Shown: positions 1-8,028 of the stretch, in pieces
Layout of the letters: each line of letters begins with the position of its first letter
Numbering within the stretch: the first letter of the stretch is position 1
Assembly: GCA_047518105.1 (NCBI GenBank)
Contig: JAKZRQ010000182.1
Coordinates: 1 to 20,508 of the forward strand
DNA length: 20,508 bases
Source of the DNA: VXYL01 sp047518105
GTDB lineage: Bacteria; Pseudomonadota; Gammaproteobacteria; Pseudomonadales; Azotimanducaceae
Reading direction: 5' to 3'
Made by a program: the position numbers and the translations under genes
Notes under the pieces: model-generated
Database searches by the model: none
Told to the model about the DNA's origin: nothing
Seen by the model: the letters and a program-made list of their open reading frames with translations, nothing else

Positions 1-140
1 GTGTACACGGGGCCAAAAGACCCGCGAGGGCACGGCCAGCGCAGTCTGCAACCGGCATGATCGTTGGCATCGCGGTCAACTTCTTGAAACCATGAGCTCT
101 TTTGACGCCGAGAAGCGGCCTGGTGAGAAATGCGGGCTAG
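1..140 (+). repeat. 140-bp dispersed repeat, copy A, upstream of purD
   Basis: This stretch matches 12023-12162 with scattered substitutions. Both copies share the outer ends GTACACGGGGCCAAAAGACC and CCTGGTGAGAAATGCGGGCT, the latter followed by AG. The two ends are not inverted repeats of each other. No open reading frame of note lies inside, so it looks like a small non-autonomous mobile element or the remnant of one. Copy A stops about 75 bp before the purD start codon. It may extend beyond the left window edge. The family is not assigned. Confidence 0.8.
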
Positions 141-215
141 CGACCCAGGCATGAAACGCGACCGCTCGGCGACTCGGGAGTCGAGACGCCGCTGGCTGGA
201 GAGAGGAGTTCGGGA

Positions 216-1502
216 ATGCGCGTGATGGTCATCGGCTCGGGCGGGCGCGAACACGCGCTGGCCTGGACGATTGCGCGGTCGGCGGCGGTGGAGGCGGTAT
301 TCGTCGCGCCGGGAAACCCGGGCACCGCGGCTGAAGCCAAGGTCGCCAACGTGGATCTGGATGGGGACGATTTCGATGCGTTGGTCTCCTTTGCCGAGCG
401 CCGCGCCATCGACCTGACCATCGTCGGCCCGGAGGCGCCCTTGGTGGCCGGGATCCGGGACCACTTCGACGCCTGCGGTCTGCGCTGCTTCGGACCGTCG
501 AAGGCCGCCGCGAGGCTCGAAGGGTCGAAGTCGTTCGCCAAGGAGTTCATGGCGCGTCACGGAATTCCCACCGCCCGATACGAGGTCTTCACCGATGCCG
601 ACGCTGCCGAGCGGTATTTGCGCCAACGCGGCGCACCCATCGTGGTCAAGGCGGACGGCCTGGCAGCGGGCAAGGGGGTCGTGGTCGCCGACGATGTGGA
701 CGAGGCCGTGGACGCCGCGCGCCGTATGCTGTCCGGCGAGGGTTTCGGCGATGCCGGACGCCAGGTCGTGATCGAGGAATTCATGGAAGGGGAAGAGGCG
801 AGCTTCACCTGCATCTCGGACGGCAAGTGCGTGCTGCCGTTCGCCTCTTCCCAGGACCACAAGCGCCGTGACGACGGAGACAAGGGCCCGAATACGGGTG
901 GAATGGGGGCCTATTCGCCGGCCCCGGTGGTTACCCGGGCGGTGCACGAGCGCATCATGGCCGAGGTCATCGAACCCACCATCCGAGGCGCAGCGGCCGA
1001 GGGCGCACCGTACCAGGGCTTTCTCTACGTAGGCCTGATGGTGGGCGCGGACGGCTCGGTCAAGGTGGTCGAGTTCAACTGCCGCTTCGGCGACCCGGAA
1101 GCCCAGCCGGTGCTGGCGCGACTGCGCTCGGACCTGGCCGAAGTTTGCCTTCGGGCGGTGAACGGCGAGGGTCTTGGGGGCGTCGGCCTGGACTGGGATC
1201 CGCGCCCGGCGCTCGGCGTCGTTCTCGCCGCAGGCGGCTATCCTCTTGCCTACGACCGGGGCGATCCCATCAGCGGACTCGACGACGACATCCCCGATAC
1301 CAAGGTCCTGCACGCCGGAACGGCGTTGGCGGACGGCAGGATCGTCACTTCGGGTGGCCGGGTGCTTTGCACCGTTGGCCTGGGGAACGACATCGCCGAG
1401 GCGCAGCGGCGTGCCTACCAGCGGGCTTCGCGCATTCATTGGCGGGAAATGGCCTACCGGCGGGATATCGGATATCGCGCGCTCCAAAGGGCGATTGACT
1501 GA
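216..1502 (+). CDS. purD: Phosphoribosylamine--glycine ligase (GAR synthetase)
   Basis: This ATP-grasp enzyme joins glycine to phosphoribosylamine with ATP, the second step of de novo purine synthesis, in the cytoplasm. At 428 aa it has the usual length of the family. Visible motifs in order are the N-terminal VMVIGSGGREHALAW, VGPEAPLVAGI, SKSFAKEFMARHGIPTA, the ATP-grasp KADGLAAGKGVVVA, GGMGAYSPAPVV, and VVEFNCRFGDPEAQP with the metal/ATP-binding Glu and Asn. The ATG at 216 follows a GAGAGGAG Shine-Dalgarno about 8 nt upstream. It lies just downstream of the 140-bp repeat and 56 bp ahead of the next gene, which may share its transcript. Other purine genes of this window (purC, AICAR transformylase) are about 8 kb away on the opposite strand. 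Identification is secure. Confidence 0.97.
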   Translation: MRVMVIGSGGREHALAWTIARSAAVEAVFVAPGNPGTAAEAKVANVDLDGDDFDALVSFAERRAIDLTIVGPEAPLVAGIRDHFDACGLRCFGPSKAAARLEGSKSFAKEFMARHGIPTARYEVFTDADAAERYLRQRGAPIVVKADGLAAGKGVVVADDVDEAVDAARRMLSGEGFGDAGRQVVIEEFMEGEEASFTCISDGKCVLPFASSQDHKRRDDGDKGPNTGGMGAYSPAPVVTRAVHERIMAEVIEPTIRGAAAEGAPYQGFLYVGLMVGADGSVKVVEFNCRFGDPEAQPVLARLRSDLAEVCLRAVNGEGLGGVGLDWDPRPALGVVLAAGGYPLAYDRGDPISGLDDDIPDTKVLHAGTALADGRIVTSGGRVLCTVGLGNDIAEAQRRAYQRASRIHWREMAYRRDIGYRALQRAID

Positions 1503-1558
1503 CAGACGCAGACGTTCCTCCCAGGCACTCTTGGGCAATTTGCTACCCGAGGTGCCCT

Positions 1559-2422
1559 GTGCTCAACGAACTCAAAAAATTCAATCCCTTCCGTTCCCTC
1601 GACCGCGCAGCGCTTGCTGCCGTGGCGGAACACACGGACCGCCTGCGCCTGCCGGGAGAGCGATGGCTTCGACGGCGAGGCCAGCCGCTTTCGAGAGAAC
1701 TGTTTCTCGTCGACGGCGTCGTGTCGGTGCGAGGCGAGAAGGGCGCGCAACGCATCACCGCCCGTTCCGCCCAGGGCGACTCCCTCAACGCCTGCGCCGA
1801 GACGGGCGCGGAGATCTCCACCGTCACCGCGGTGGAGGTGCTGGCGGTGGATCTTGCGCCGATCCGGCATCTGCTCGACGGTGGCGGTACAAGCGCGACG
1901 CCGACGGTTGCCGAGATCGATGGCTGGATGCACGCGCTCCTGCAGGGGCCGGTGATGCGCTGGTTTCCGCCAAACGTCTGGGTGCGGGTGCTGCGAGCGG
2001 GCGAGTTCCGAGTGGCGAGACAGGGCGAACTGATCGTGGCCGAAGGCGAAGTTGCGGACCGGGTGTTCGTGGTCGCCGCCGGCGTTGCCGCCTACGCGGG
2101 GGAACGCTTCGGTCCCGGCGGCTTCTTCGCGGAGGAGTCCGCGCTGCTGCAACGCCCGGCCGGGTCCGACGCGATCATGGAGACCGACGGCGCGCTGGTG
2201 TCGTTCGCCCGCGCGGACGTTCTCGAACTGCTCGCGGAGTACGACGCGCCACCGGTCGGCGAGCCCCAGCGCTTGGATCTGGACGCGTTGTCCGACGCTT
2301 CGGAGGACGAACTGCTCGCCAGCCTGGAACCCGCGACGCCCATCGCCGTGCGCGGCGCCGACGCGGCGCGCCGGTTGGTCGTTGCAGCGAAACTGATGCG
2401 TCGGGGATTCACGGTCGTTTGA
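1559..2422 (+). CDS. Cyclic nucleotide-binding-like (CRP-type cap) domain protein
   Basis: A 287-aa soluble protein. The first ~110 residues resemble a CRP-type double-stranded beta-helix (FNPFRSLDRAALAAVAEHT, LFLVDGVVSV). A second similar unit follows at roughly residues 125-225 (VWVRVLRAGEFRVARQGELIVAEGEVADRVFVVAAGVAA, FGPGGFFAEESALL). There is no DNA-binding helix-turn-helix at the end. The tail (ATPIAVRGADAARRLVVAAKLMRRGFTVV, residues ~259-287) looks like a shortened rhodanese-like segment, a domain known after paired cNMP domains in gammaproteobacterial proteins; that comparison is from memory. The GTG start at 1559 has GAGG 6 nt upstream. The gene may be co-transcribed with purD. The ligand and role are unknown. 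Confidence 0.7.
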   Translation: MLNELKKFNPFRSLDRAALAAVAEHTDRLRLPGERWLRRRGQPLSRELFLVDGVVSVRGEKGAQRITARSAQGDSLNACAETGAEISTVTAVEVLAVDLAPIRHLLDGGGTSATPTVAEIDGWMHALLQGPVMRWFPPNVWVRVLRAGEFRVARQGELIVAEGEVADRVFVVAAGVAAYAGERFGPGGFFAEESALLQRPAGSDAIMETDGALVSFARADVLELLAEYDAPPVGEPQRLDLDALSDASEDELLASLEPATPIAVRGADAARRLVVAAKLMRRGFTVV

Positions 2423-2635
2423 CGGCGCACGCGTGGCGGAGGCGTCGCACCCCGAGCAGCGGGTGCCGCCGCCGGCGGCGGTGGACGGGCTGCGCGCGCG
2501 CAGATCCACTGCCGCCGGTCTCGGCGTACCGGGCGACCGACCGCATGAGCTGCTTGATGGAATGCGGAACCTTGGGACGGGCGACCGCGCGCCCTCCGGG
2601 CGCGATAGCGTCGCCCCTGTACCATTTCCAACGCT
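2423..2635. other. Non-coding stretch after the cNMP-domain gene
   Basis: GC-rich DNA with no convincing gene in any frame. It lies between the cNMP-domain gene and a patch of mobile-element remnants and is probably part of the same decayed region. Confidence 0.4.
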
Positions 2636-2724
2636 CCGTGCCGAATTCGCCGCCAAGCCGGGCGCGGGCGATGTATTCGCGCAGGGTCGACACCTCGAGC
2701 AGGTCCGCCACCGGGCCGGCGAAG
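2636..2724 (-). pseudogene. Rpn-family nuclease/transposase remnant, middle segment (inverted)
   Basis: On the minus strand this encodes FAGPVADLLEVSTLREYIARA followed by RLGGEFGT. It is nearly identical in DNA to the plus-strand stretch 15878-15966. The peptide resembles the segment just before the Glu/Trp/Lys-rich tail in Rpn-family (PD-(D/E)XK, recombination-promoting nuclease/putative transposase) proteins. Here it points away from the matching C-terminal piece that follows at 2741, so an inversion has broken the gene. No start codon or nuclease core is present. Confidence 0.6.
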
Positions 2725-2740
2725 GAGGGCCGGCGAAGGA

Positions 2741-2970
2741 GGGCTGGAAGGAGGGCTGGAAGGATCGCTGGAAGGAAGGCTGGCAGGAGGACTGGCAGGA
2801 AGGCTGACAGGCTGGCAGGAGGACTGGCAGGAGGGCCGCGCCGACGCCCAGTTGGAGATGCTGCGGCGACACGCCACCCTGAAGTTCGACGCGGACACGG
2901 GCGGTCGCCTGGGCGCCCTGCTCGACGGCGTCTCCGACCAGGCCGCGTTCGACGAGCTGTCCGCAGCCAT
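2741..2970 (+). pseudogene. Rpn-family nuclease/transposase remnant, C-terminal part
   Basis: The plus strand first encodes a repetitive EGWKEGWKDRWKEGWQEDWQ segment that ends in a stop near 2807. After a frame change it encodes MEMLRRHATLKFDADTGGRL and then GALLDGVSDQAAFDELSAAI. This is the usual tail of Rpn-family proteins: a Glu/Trp-Lys/Gln-rich helix and a terminal helical domain. The DNA of the second part closely matches 16043-16161. The stop codon and frameshift, together with the missing N-terminal nuclease domain, make it a pseudogene. Confidence 0.65.
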
Positions 2971-3310
2971 CGATGGAAGAAGTCCACGATCCGCAACGCG
3001 TTCGGGAACCAATCCCGGTACAGCCGCCGCAGCCATTCGGTGCCGTCGCCGAGGTACGCGCCGACGTCCTCGGGCGCGTAGCCGAGCGCCGCCAGTTCGC
3101 GCAGCAGCCGCCGCGCTCGCCATCCACCGTGCGACGGCGTCATCGATCCCTCGACGTCCAGCAGCCCTTCGCGCGACCGCAGGCTCGTCCCGCACGCGTC
3201 GCACGCATGCCGTCCCATCGACACCGACACCCGGCCCAGCGCCGTCTCCACCGGCGCCGCCTCGCGGCCCAGGTAGCGCATCCGTGCCCCGCACGCCAAC
3301 CGCCGTCCAT
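2966..3310 (-). pseudogene. ISKra4-like transposase remnant
   Basis: The minus strand encodes a zinc-ribbon-like start (LACGARMRYLGREAAPVETALG, HACDACGTSLRSREGLLD). It runs directly into YLGDGTEWLRRLYRDWF and PNALRIVDFFHRW. The second part resembles the ISKra4 transposase core, where an LGDGAxWIW-like segment is followed by an IVDFYHA-like one. In full-length members these two regions are separated by roughly 150 residues or more, so the copy has a large internal deletion. There are no recognisable ends. The family call rests on motif recall and is tentative. Confidence 0.5.
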
Positions 3311-3530
3311 CGCCGCCACCGGCGATTGCACGCCGTGATGGCTTCGCAATGCCGGTGGCGAACCCCTCGGCCCCAACCGACCCCCACGCAAAGCCCGCTA
3401 TCCAAGACTGGGTGAACATCCACAGCGAAACACATCCTTGACAACATGGATACTCACTTGGCATTGGACAAGGCTCCCATTGGCGCGACCGTGCTACTGT
3501 GGCGACAACGCGGAAGACCTGAACTGTCCC

Positions 3531-4541
3531 ATGGAGACGAAGCGGCCCACCGCCCTAGCGGCCGAAGAGATTCTCGGCGGCTACTTCCCGGTGCTCGATC
3601 ACGGTTTCGTCGCGCTGGTCGACTACATGGGCACGGACCAGGATATCGAGAGCGCCGCCCGGGTCAGCTATGGCGCCGGGACGCGCCGGGTGAGCCAGAC
3701 CCGCGGCCTCATCCGATACCTGCAGCGCCATGCCCACACCACCCCGAGCGAGATGGTCGAGTTCAAGTTCCACTGCTCGATGCCGATGTTCGTCGCCCGC
3801 CAGTGGGTGCGGCACCGAACGGCGTCGGTCAACGAGTACAGCGCGCGCTACAGCCTGCTGCCGCTGTTGTTCTACGAGCCCGGCCATGCCCACTTCGCCT
3901 ACCAGAGCAGCGTCAACAACCAGGGTCGGGAAGCGGCACCCGCGCCAGCCGAACTCCACTCCCGCGCCGTTGACCGATGGCAAGCCCTGCGCCGTCACGC
4001 GGCGGACACCTACGGCTGGTTGTTGGAAGAAGACGTGGCGCGGGAACTCGCCCGCATCGATCTGCCGTTGTCCACCTATACGCAGTGGTATTGGAAGATC
4101 GACTTGCACAACCTGCTGCACTTCCTGACGTTGCGGGTGGACGACCACGCCCAGTGGGAGATCCAGGAGTACGGTCGTGTCATGGCGGGCATGCTGCAAC
4201 GGGTCGCGCCCCTGGCCTACGAAGCGTGGCTCGACTACAACGTGCTCGGCACGCGGCTGAGCTTCGCGGAGCGTTCGGCGCTCGCCAAGCTGCTGCGCCC
4301 AGACCAAGACGGCATCGCGGTGCGCGCAGGCGCATCCGGCCTCAACCGTGCGGAACTCGGCGAACTCGGACTTGCCGGGCGGGAAGTCCGGGAACTGCTC
4401 GCCAAGATCGAATCGCCGACGCGACCGGACTTCAGCCTCGACCTCGACGACATGCGAACCGCCGAAGAGATGGAGGCGAAGACGCTTTCGGCGGTACCGG
4501 CCCCCGAGCGGCGTGCACAAGACAGCTCCGGCTCGGGCTGA
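3531..4541 (+). CDS. thyX: FAD-dependent thymidylate synthase ThyX
   Basis: ThyX converts dUMP to dTMP with methylenetetrahydrofolate and reduced FAD, replacing ThyA. The signature RHRTASVNEYSARY (residues 94-107) fits the ThyX motif RHRxxSxNExSxRY exactly. Supporting segments are YFPVLDHGFVALVDYMG, ARVSYGAGTRRVSQTRGLIRYL, HTTPSEMVEFKFH and DLHNLLHFLTLRVD. At 336 aa it is slightly longer than many bacterial ThyX proteins, the surplus being a charged C-terminal tail. The ATG at 3531 is preferred because the matching ThyX sequence begins soon after it; an in-frame start at 3438 would add unrelated residues. No strong Shine-Dalgarno is seen. The 3' end overlaps the next gene by 29 nt, which suggests translational coupling. 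Confidence 0.95.
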   Translation: METKRPTALAAEEILGGYFPVLDHGFVALVDYMGTDQDIESAARVSYGAGTRRVSQTRGLIRYLQRHAHTTPSEMVEFKFHCSMPMFVARQWVRHRTASVNEYSARYSLLPLLFYEPGHAHFAYQSSVNNQGREAAPAPAELHSRAVDRWQALRRHAADTYGWLLEEDVARELARIDLPLSTYTQWYWKIDLHNLLHFLTLRVDDHAQWEIQEYGRVMAGMLQRVAPLAYEAWLDYNVLGTRLSFAERSALAKLLRPDQDGIAVRAGASGLNRAELGELGLAGREVRELLAKIESPTRPDFSLDLDDMRTAEEMEAKTLSAVPAPERRAQDSSGSG

Positions 4542-6072
4542 GCCGGGACCAGCCCCAGTCCCCGGGGTTCAGGACGACTGGCAGCGGACGGCGCCGGTTG
4601 CCGTGCTCTTCTTCCTGGGGCGCACCGCCAAGCGTCTGGTCAGCAATCTGGCCAACTTGGCCGCCTCCGCCGCAGGCTTGATCATATTGGTGAAGCAGCA
4701 TGTCCTGCTGGCCGTATTCGTGGTCGGTCTCGGCTTGGCGGTGCTGATCACCGCAGCGGTGCTGAAGTACTGGTTCTTCCGGTTCAAGGTCGAGGAAGAA
4801 CGCATCCGCATTCGCCAGGGCGTGTTGAAGAAGACCCAACTCGACATGCGTTTCGAACGAATCCAGGGCGTCGGCATAGAGCAAGGCCCGATCTATCGGC
4901 TTCTCGATCTCGTGACGGTCCGCTTCACCACTGCCGGCGCGGCGGGCGGCGAGGGCCATCTTCCGGCGGTGAAGCCGGCGTTTGCCGCGGCCTTGCGCGA
5001 GCGGATCGGCAGCCGGCGGTCGCTGGTCGAAGCACCGGCCGAGTCCCACGACAGGAGTGTCCTCGTTCGCCTCCGGACCCGGGATCTGATCTGCGTCGGC
5101 TTGACGGATCCGCGCGTCCTCCAATTCGCGTTGCTCGGCACGGCGTTCATGCCAGCGCTTGGCCGGGCTTTCGGTGATGTGTTCGACGCCGCAGGCGAGG
5201 TGCTGCGGGAGACGCTGGCCCGATTCGAGGGATTCGGCCCCCTCGTCGGCGTGGCGATCGCCTTGGGCGCTCTCTTCGTCGTCGTTGCGGCAATCGCCCT
5301 GGGGTCCATCGTTTTCGCGCTGCTTCGCTATCACGGCTACGAACTCAGTTTGGAGCACCGCGCGTTCAGGTCGCGGGCCGGACTTTTCACGCGCAAGGAA
5401 GTGGTTGTGGAGGCCACGAAGATCCAACAGCTTTGCCTCGTGCAGGGCGTGCGCATGCGCGCCATGCGTCGTTTTCGACTGGACGCCCGGTCGGCGACCG
5501 CCGGTCATGGCTCTGCCGAGCGCGCCGACGGCGCCGAGAAGCTGACCGTCCCGTTGCTCGGCGAGAGCGCGGTGGAGGAACTCCGGGAACGCGTGTTTGC
5601 GTCCGAGGGCCAGGGGTTGCGGCTGCTTCCAGCGAGCGAGGGCTTCGCCTCCGTTTCTCCGGTCTCCATCTGGCCGGGCGCCCTTTGGTTCGGCATCGTG
5701 CCGGCGCTAGCCGGTGCGCTGGTCCTCTCGGCAACGGTCGGGGCCGTCGGGCTTTGGTGCCTCGCATGGGCCGTGGTCGCGACGTTGATCGCCTGGCAGC
5801 GTTGGCGGCATCGCGGTTACCTCCACGACGACGAGGGACTGGTCAGCCGATCGGGCTTGCTCGGCTACCGTGTGGACGCGTTCCTGTTCCGCAAGGTGCA
5901 GCGGGTGACGGTGACGCAGTCACCGCTTGAGCGGCGCAACGGACTTGCCGGGCTGCGGGTGGATCTCGCCTCCGGCCAGGTCTCGGTGCCCTTTATCGAG
6001 CACGAGACAGCGAGGCGGCTGTGCAACTACATTCTCTTCAAGGCCGAGTCGAGCCAGACGCCCTGGTATTGA
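4513..6072 (+). CDS. PH-domain (bPH2/DUF304, YdbT-like) membrane protein
   Basis: A 519-aa inner-membrane protein with the layout of YdbT-type proteins: repeated bacterial PH-like domains separated by transmembrane hairpins. Hydrophobic segments lie around residues 50-60 and 63-88 (LLAVFVVGLGLAVLITAAVL), around 200-215, at GPLVGVAIALGALFVVVAAI, and at WFGIVPALAGALVLSATVGA. The soluble parts carry the typical pattern YWFFRFKVEEERIRIRQGVL ... RFERIQGVGIEQGPIYRLLD, then HRAFRSRAGLFTRKEVVVEA, and finally DEGLVSRSGLLGYRVDAFLF. The GTG at 4513 inside the end of thyX is the most plausible start, with DDWQRTAP close behind; an in-frame ATG at 4348 would overlap thyX much further. The cellular role of the family is poorly defined, with envelope stress or biogenesis suggested. 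Confidence 0.85.
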   Translation: MHKTAPARAEPGPAPVPGVQDDWQRTAPVAVLFFLGRTAKRLVSNLANLAASAAGLIILVKQHVLLAVFVVGLGLAVLITAAVLKYWFFRFKVEEERIRIRQGVLKKTQLDMRFERIQGVGIEQGPIYRLLDLVTVRFTTAGAAGGEGHLPAVKPAFAAALRERIGSRRSLVEAPAESHDRSVLVRLRTRDLICVGLTDPRVLQFALLGTAFMPALGRAFGDVFDAAGEVLRETLARFEGFGPLVGVAIALGALFVVVAAIALGSIVFALLRYHGYELSLEHRAFRSRAGLFTRKEVVVEATKIQQLCLVQGVRMRAMRRFRLDARSATAGHGSAERADGAEKLTVPLLGESAVEELRERVFASEGQGLRLLPASEGFASVSPVSIWPGALWFGIVPALAGALVLSATVGAVGLWCLAWAVVATLIAWQRWRHRGYLHDDEGLVSRSGLLGYRVDAFLFRKVQRVTVTQSPLERRNGLAGLRVDLASGQVSVPFIEHETARRLCNYILFKAESSQTPWY

Positions 6073-6104
6073 CCGTTTTGCCGGTCGATCCAAGTGCCGC
6101 TCCG

Positions 6105-7658
6105 TCAGGGCCGCATCGAAAACCGGATCGGCCCCTTCAATTCGTCCAGCCGCGGCTGGATCCAGTCGATCCAGCGGCATAGCACCGGGCGGGTCTCGCG
6201 CGGGTCGATGAGTTCGTGTACGGCGAACGATTCCGCGCGGGGATAGGGCGAGCGGGCGTTGCGCAGCCGGTCCTCCAGTTCCCGGCGCTTGGCTTCGGGA
6301 TCGTCGGCGGCGTCGATCTCGCGGTGGAAGGCGACGGCGACGCCACCTTCAAGGGGTAGCGCGCCAGTTTCGACGGACGGCCAGGCAAGGACGTAGTTGT
6401 CCGGCGCGTAGTGGGCGGCTGTGGCCACCCCGAAGCCCTTGTGGATCTGGATCGCCGCCCACGGGACGCTGGCCTGGGCGGCGGCGCAAACCGCCGCCAT
6501 GCCGTAGCGGATGGTCCCGTTGCGCTCGGCCTCGGGGCCGATCATGAAGCCGGGCTGGTCGATGAAGTTGACGATGGGCAGGTGGAAGGTATCGCACAAC
6601 TCCACGAAGCGGCGGTATTTCTGGCCCGCCTCGGCGGTCATCGCGCCGGCGTAGACGCGGTTGTCGTTGGCGAGCACGCCGACGGGTTGGCCGTCCAGGC
6701 GCGCAAGGCCGGCGATCTGGCTGGTGCCGTAGCCCGGCGCAAGTTCGAAGAACGAGTCCTGGTCCATGATCATGGTTAGGATCTCGCGCATGTCGAATGG
6801 CTCGTTGGAGTCCCGAGGGACGGCCGTCAGGAGTTCCTCCTCCATGCGTTGCGGGTCGTCTTCGGATGCCACCCGCGGGGCGCGCTGGTGGATGTTCGAG
6901 GGCAGGTAGCTCAAGAACCGCCGCACTTGGCGGAAGAGGTCGTACTCGTCCTCGGCGACATTGTCGACGATGCCGCTCTTGGCGTGAATGTGGGCGCCGC
7001 CGAGTTCGTCCTTGGTGAGGCGGATGCCAAGAGCGCGCTCCACCAGCGCCGGACCGCCGATCATCACCTGGGCCGTGTGGCGCGTCATGACCGAGAAGTG
7101 CGACGCGACCAAACGCCCGGCAGGAAAACCGGCGACCGCGCCGGCGGCCATGGACACCACGGGAACCTCGCCCATGGCATCGGCGATGATCCGGAAGCGC
7201 GGCGTCGCGTAGACCGGTTCGCCGGCGGTCCCGCCGCGCCGGCCACCGCCCTTGACGCTGCCGCCTCCCCCTTCCAGGGAACGCACCAGCGGCATCTTGT
7301 ATTGCACGGCGAGGTGTTCGGCGTAGATGCTCTTGCGCAGTCCGGCCGCGTTCGGCGAGCCGCCCTTCAAGGTGAAGTCCTCGCCGCCGACCACCACCCG
7401 ACGGCCCTCGATGCGACCGAAACCGACGACGTAGTTGGCCGGGACGAAGCCCGTCAGTTTGTCGTCGTCGTCGTAGTCGGGGATGGCCGTGGCCTGGCCT
7501 TGCTCCTGGAACGTGCCCGCATCGAGCAGGGCGTCGATCCGTTCGCGGATGGTCAGCCGGCCGCGGGCGTGCTGCTTGGCGATGCCGTCCTTGCCGCCTT
7601 GAAGTTTGGCCAATCGACGACGGCGGTGGATCTCCCGGACTTCCTCTTCCCAACTCAT
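6105..7658 (-). CDS. Acyl-CoA carboxylase, carboxyltransferase (beta) subunit
   Basis: This subunit transfers the carboxyl group from carboxybiotin to an acyl-CoA. It has 517 aa, typical for PccB/MccB-like carboxyltransferases. The N-terminal crotonase-fold half contains ARGRLTIRERIDALLDAGTF, EDFTLKGGS and AGAVAGFPAGR. The C-terminal half contains PGFMIGPEAERNGTIRYGMA and GYGTSQIAGLARLDGQPVGV. The ATG at 7658 has AAGGA about 10 nt upstream; a TTG two codons earlier is the alternative. It follows the biotin carrier gene by 21 nt, and the biotin carboxylase is two genes upstream, so the three probably form one enzyme. The substrate (acetyl-, propionyl-, methylcrotonyl- or another acyl-CoA) cannot be decided from the sequence alone. 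It ends 32 bp from the convergent PH-domain gene. Confidence 0.93.
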   Translation of the reverse strand: MSWEEEVREIHRRRRLAKLQGGKDGIAKQHARGRLTIRERIDALLDAGTFQEQGQATAIPDYDDDDKLTGFVPANYVVGFGRIEGRRVVVGGEDFTLKGGSPNAAGLRKSIYAEHLAVQYKMPLVRSLEGGGGSVKGGGRRGGTAGEPVYATPRFRIIADAMGEVPVVSMAAGAVAGFPAGRLVASHFSVMTRHTAQVMIGGPALVERALGIRLTKDELGGAHIHAKSGIVDNVAEDEYDLFRQVRRFLSYLPSNIHQRAPRVASEDDPQRMEEELLTAVPRDSNEPFDMREILTMIMDQDSFFELAPGYGTSQIAGLARLDGQPVGVLANDNRVYAGAMTAEAGQKYRRFVELCDTFHLPIVNFIDQPGFMIGPEAERNGTIRYGMAAVCAAAQASVPWAAIQIHKGFGVATAAHYAPDNYVLAWPSVETGALPLEGGVAVAFHREIDAADDPEAKRRELEDRLRNARSPYPRAESFAVHELIDPRETRPVLCRWIDWIQPRLDELKGPIRFSMRP

Positions 7659-7679
7659 GGTCAAGCGGTCCTTGCCGGC

Positions 7680-7901
7680 TCAGGTCTCCATGACGGCGAT
7701 GACCTGATCCTCCTGGACGGAATCCTCTACCGCCACCCGGAGTTCCGCGACGGTGCCAGCCTCGGGCGCCTCCACCGGGATCTCCATCTTCATGGACTCC
7801 AGGATCATCAACACCTCGCCCGCGCCGACGCTGGCGCCGGCCTCGACTTCGACCTTCCAGACGTTGCCGGTGACTTCGCTTTCGATTTCGAGCCGCGCCA
7901 T
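7680..7901 (-). CDS. Biotin carboxyl carrier protein (single biotinyl domain)
   Basis: A 73-aa protein that is essentially one biotinyl/lipoyl-attachment domain. The biotinylation site is Lys38 in LESMKMEIPV (canonical MKM). The flanking sequence has the normal fold pattern: GNVWKVEVEAGASVGAGEVL before it, and VEAPEAGTVAELRVAVEDSV with a closing QVIAV after it. The short length matches stand-alone carriers of three-gene acyl-CoA carboxylases and is not a sign of truncation. The ATG at 7901 is preceded by GGAGGGAAC. It sits between the biotin carboxylase and carboxyltransferase genes and should shuttle CO2 between them. Confidence 0.93.
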   Translation of the reverse strand: MARLEIESEVTGNVWKVEVEAGASVGAGEVLMILESMKMEIPVEAPEAGTVAELRVAVEDSVQEDQVIAVMET

Positions 7902-8028
7902 GTTCCCTCCATGCCCTTTGCGAGCGGGCGTTTATAGCAGATCGTCGAACAAGATGGGTATGCCGGCCCGGGGCGCCCCTGGATTGGCGACAGGTGGGGC
8001 GGGCCGAACATCGCGACGGCAAGCCCGG

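Noticed and set aside
172..197. GACTC-GG-GAGTC inverted repeat ahead of purD as a purine-regulated operator or riboswitch
   Set aside because: It is short, with a 2-nt centre, does not resemble the purine riboswitch or PurR box, and may occur by chance in GC-rich DNA.
3437..3466. TTGACA at 3437 as a thyX promoter
   Set aside because: The -35 box is perfect, but no acceptable -10 box lies 16-18 nt downstream.
3438..3530. A longer ThyX N-terminus from 3438
   Set aside because: The added residues do not resemble ThyX and include Cys/Trp-rich random-looking sequence; the family match begins after the ATG at 3531.
6070..6090. GACCG-TTTTGC-CGGTC hairpin between convergent genes as a terminator
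   Set aside because: The stem is only 5 bp and there is no T-run after it on either strand, so support is too weak.
6849..7937. A long plus-strand frame opposite the carboxyltransferase and carrier genes
   Set aside because: It is an antisense shadow; the minus-strand genes carry clear family motifs.
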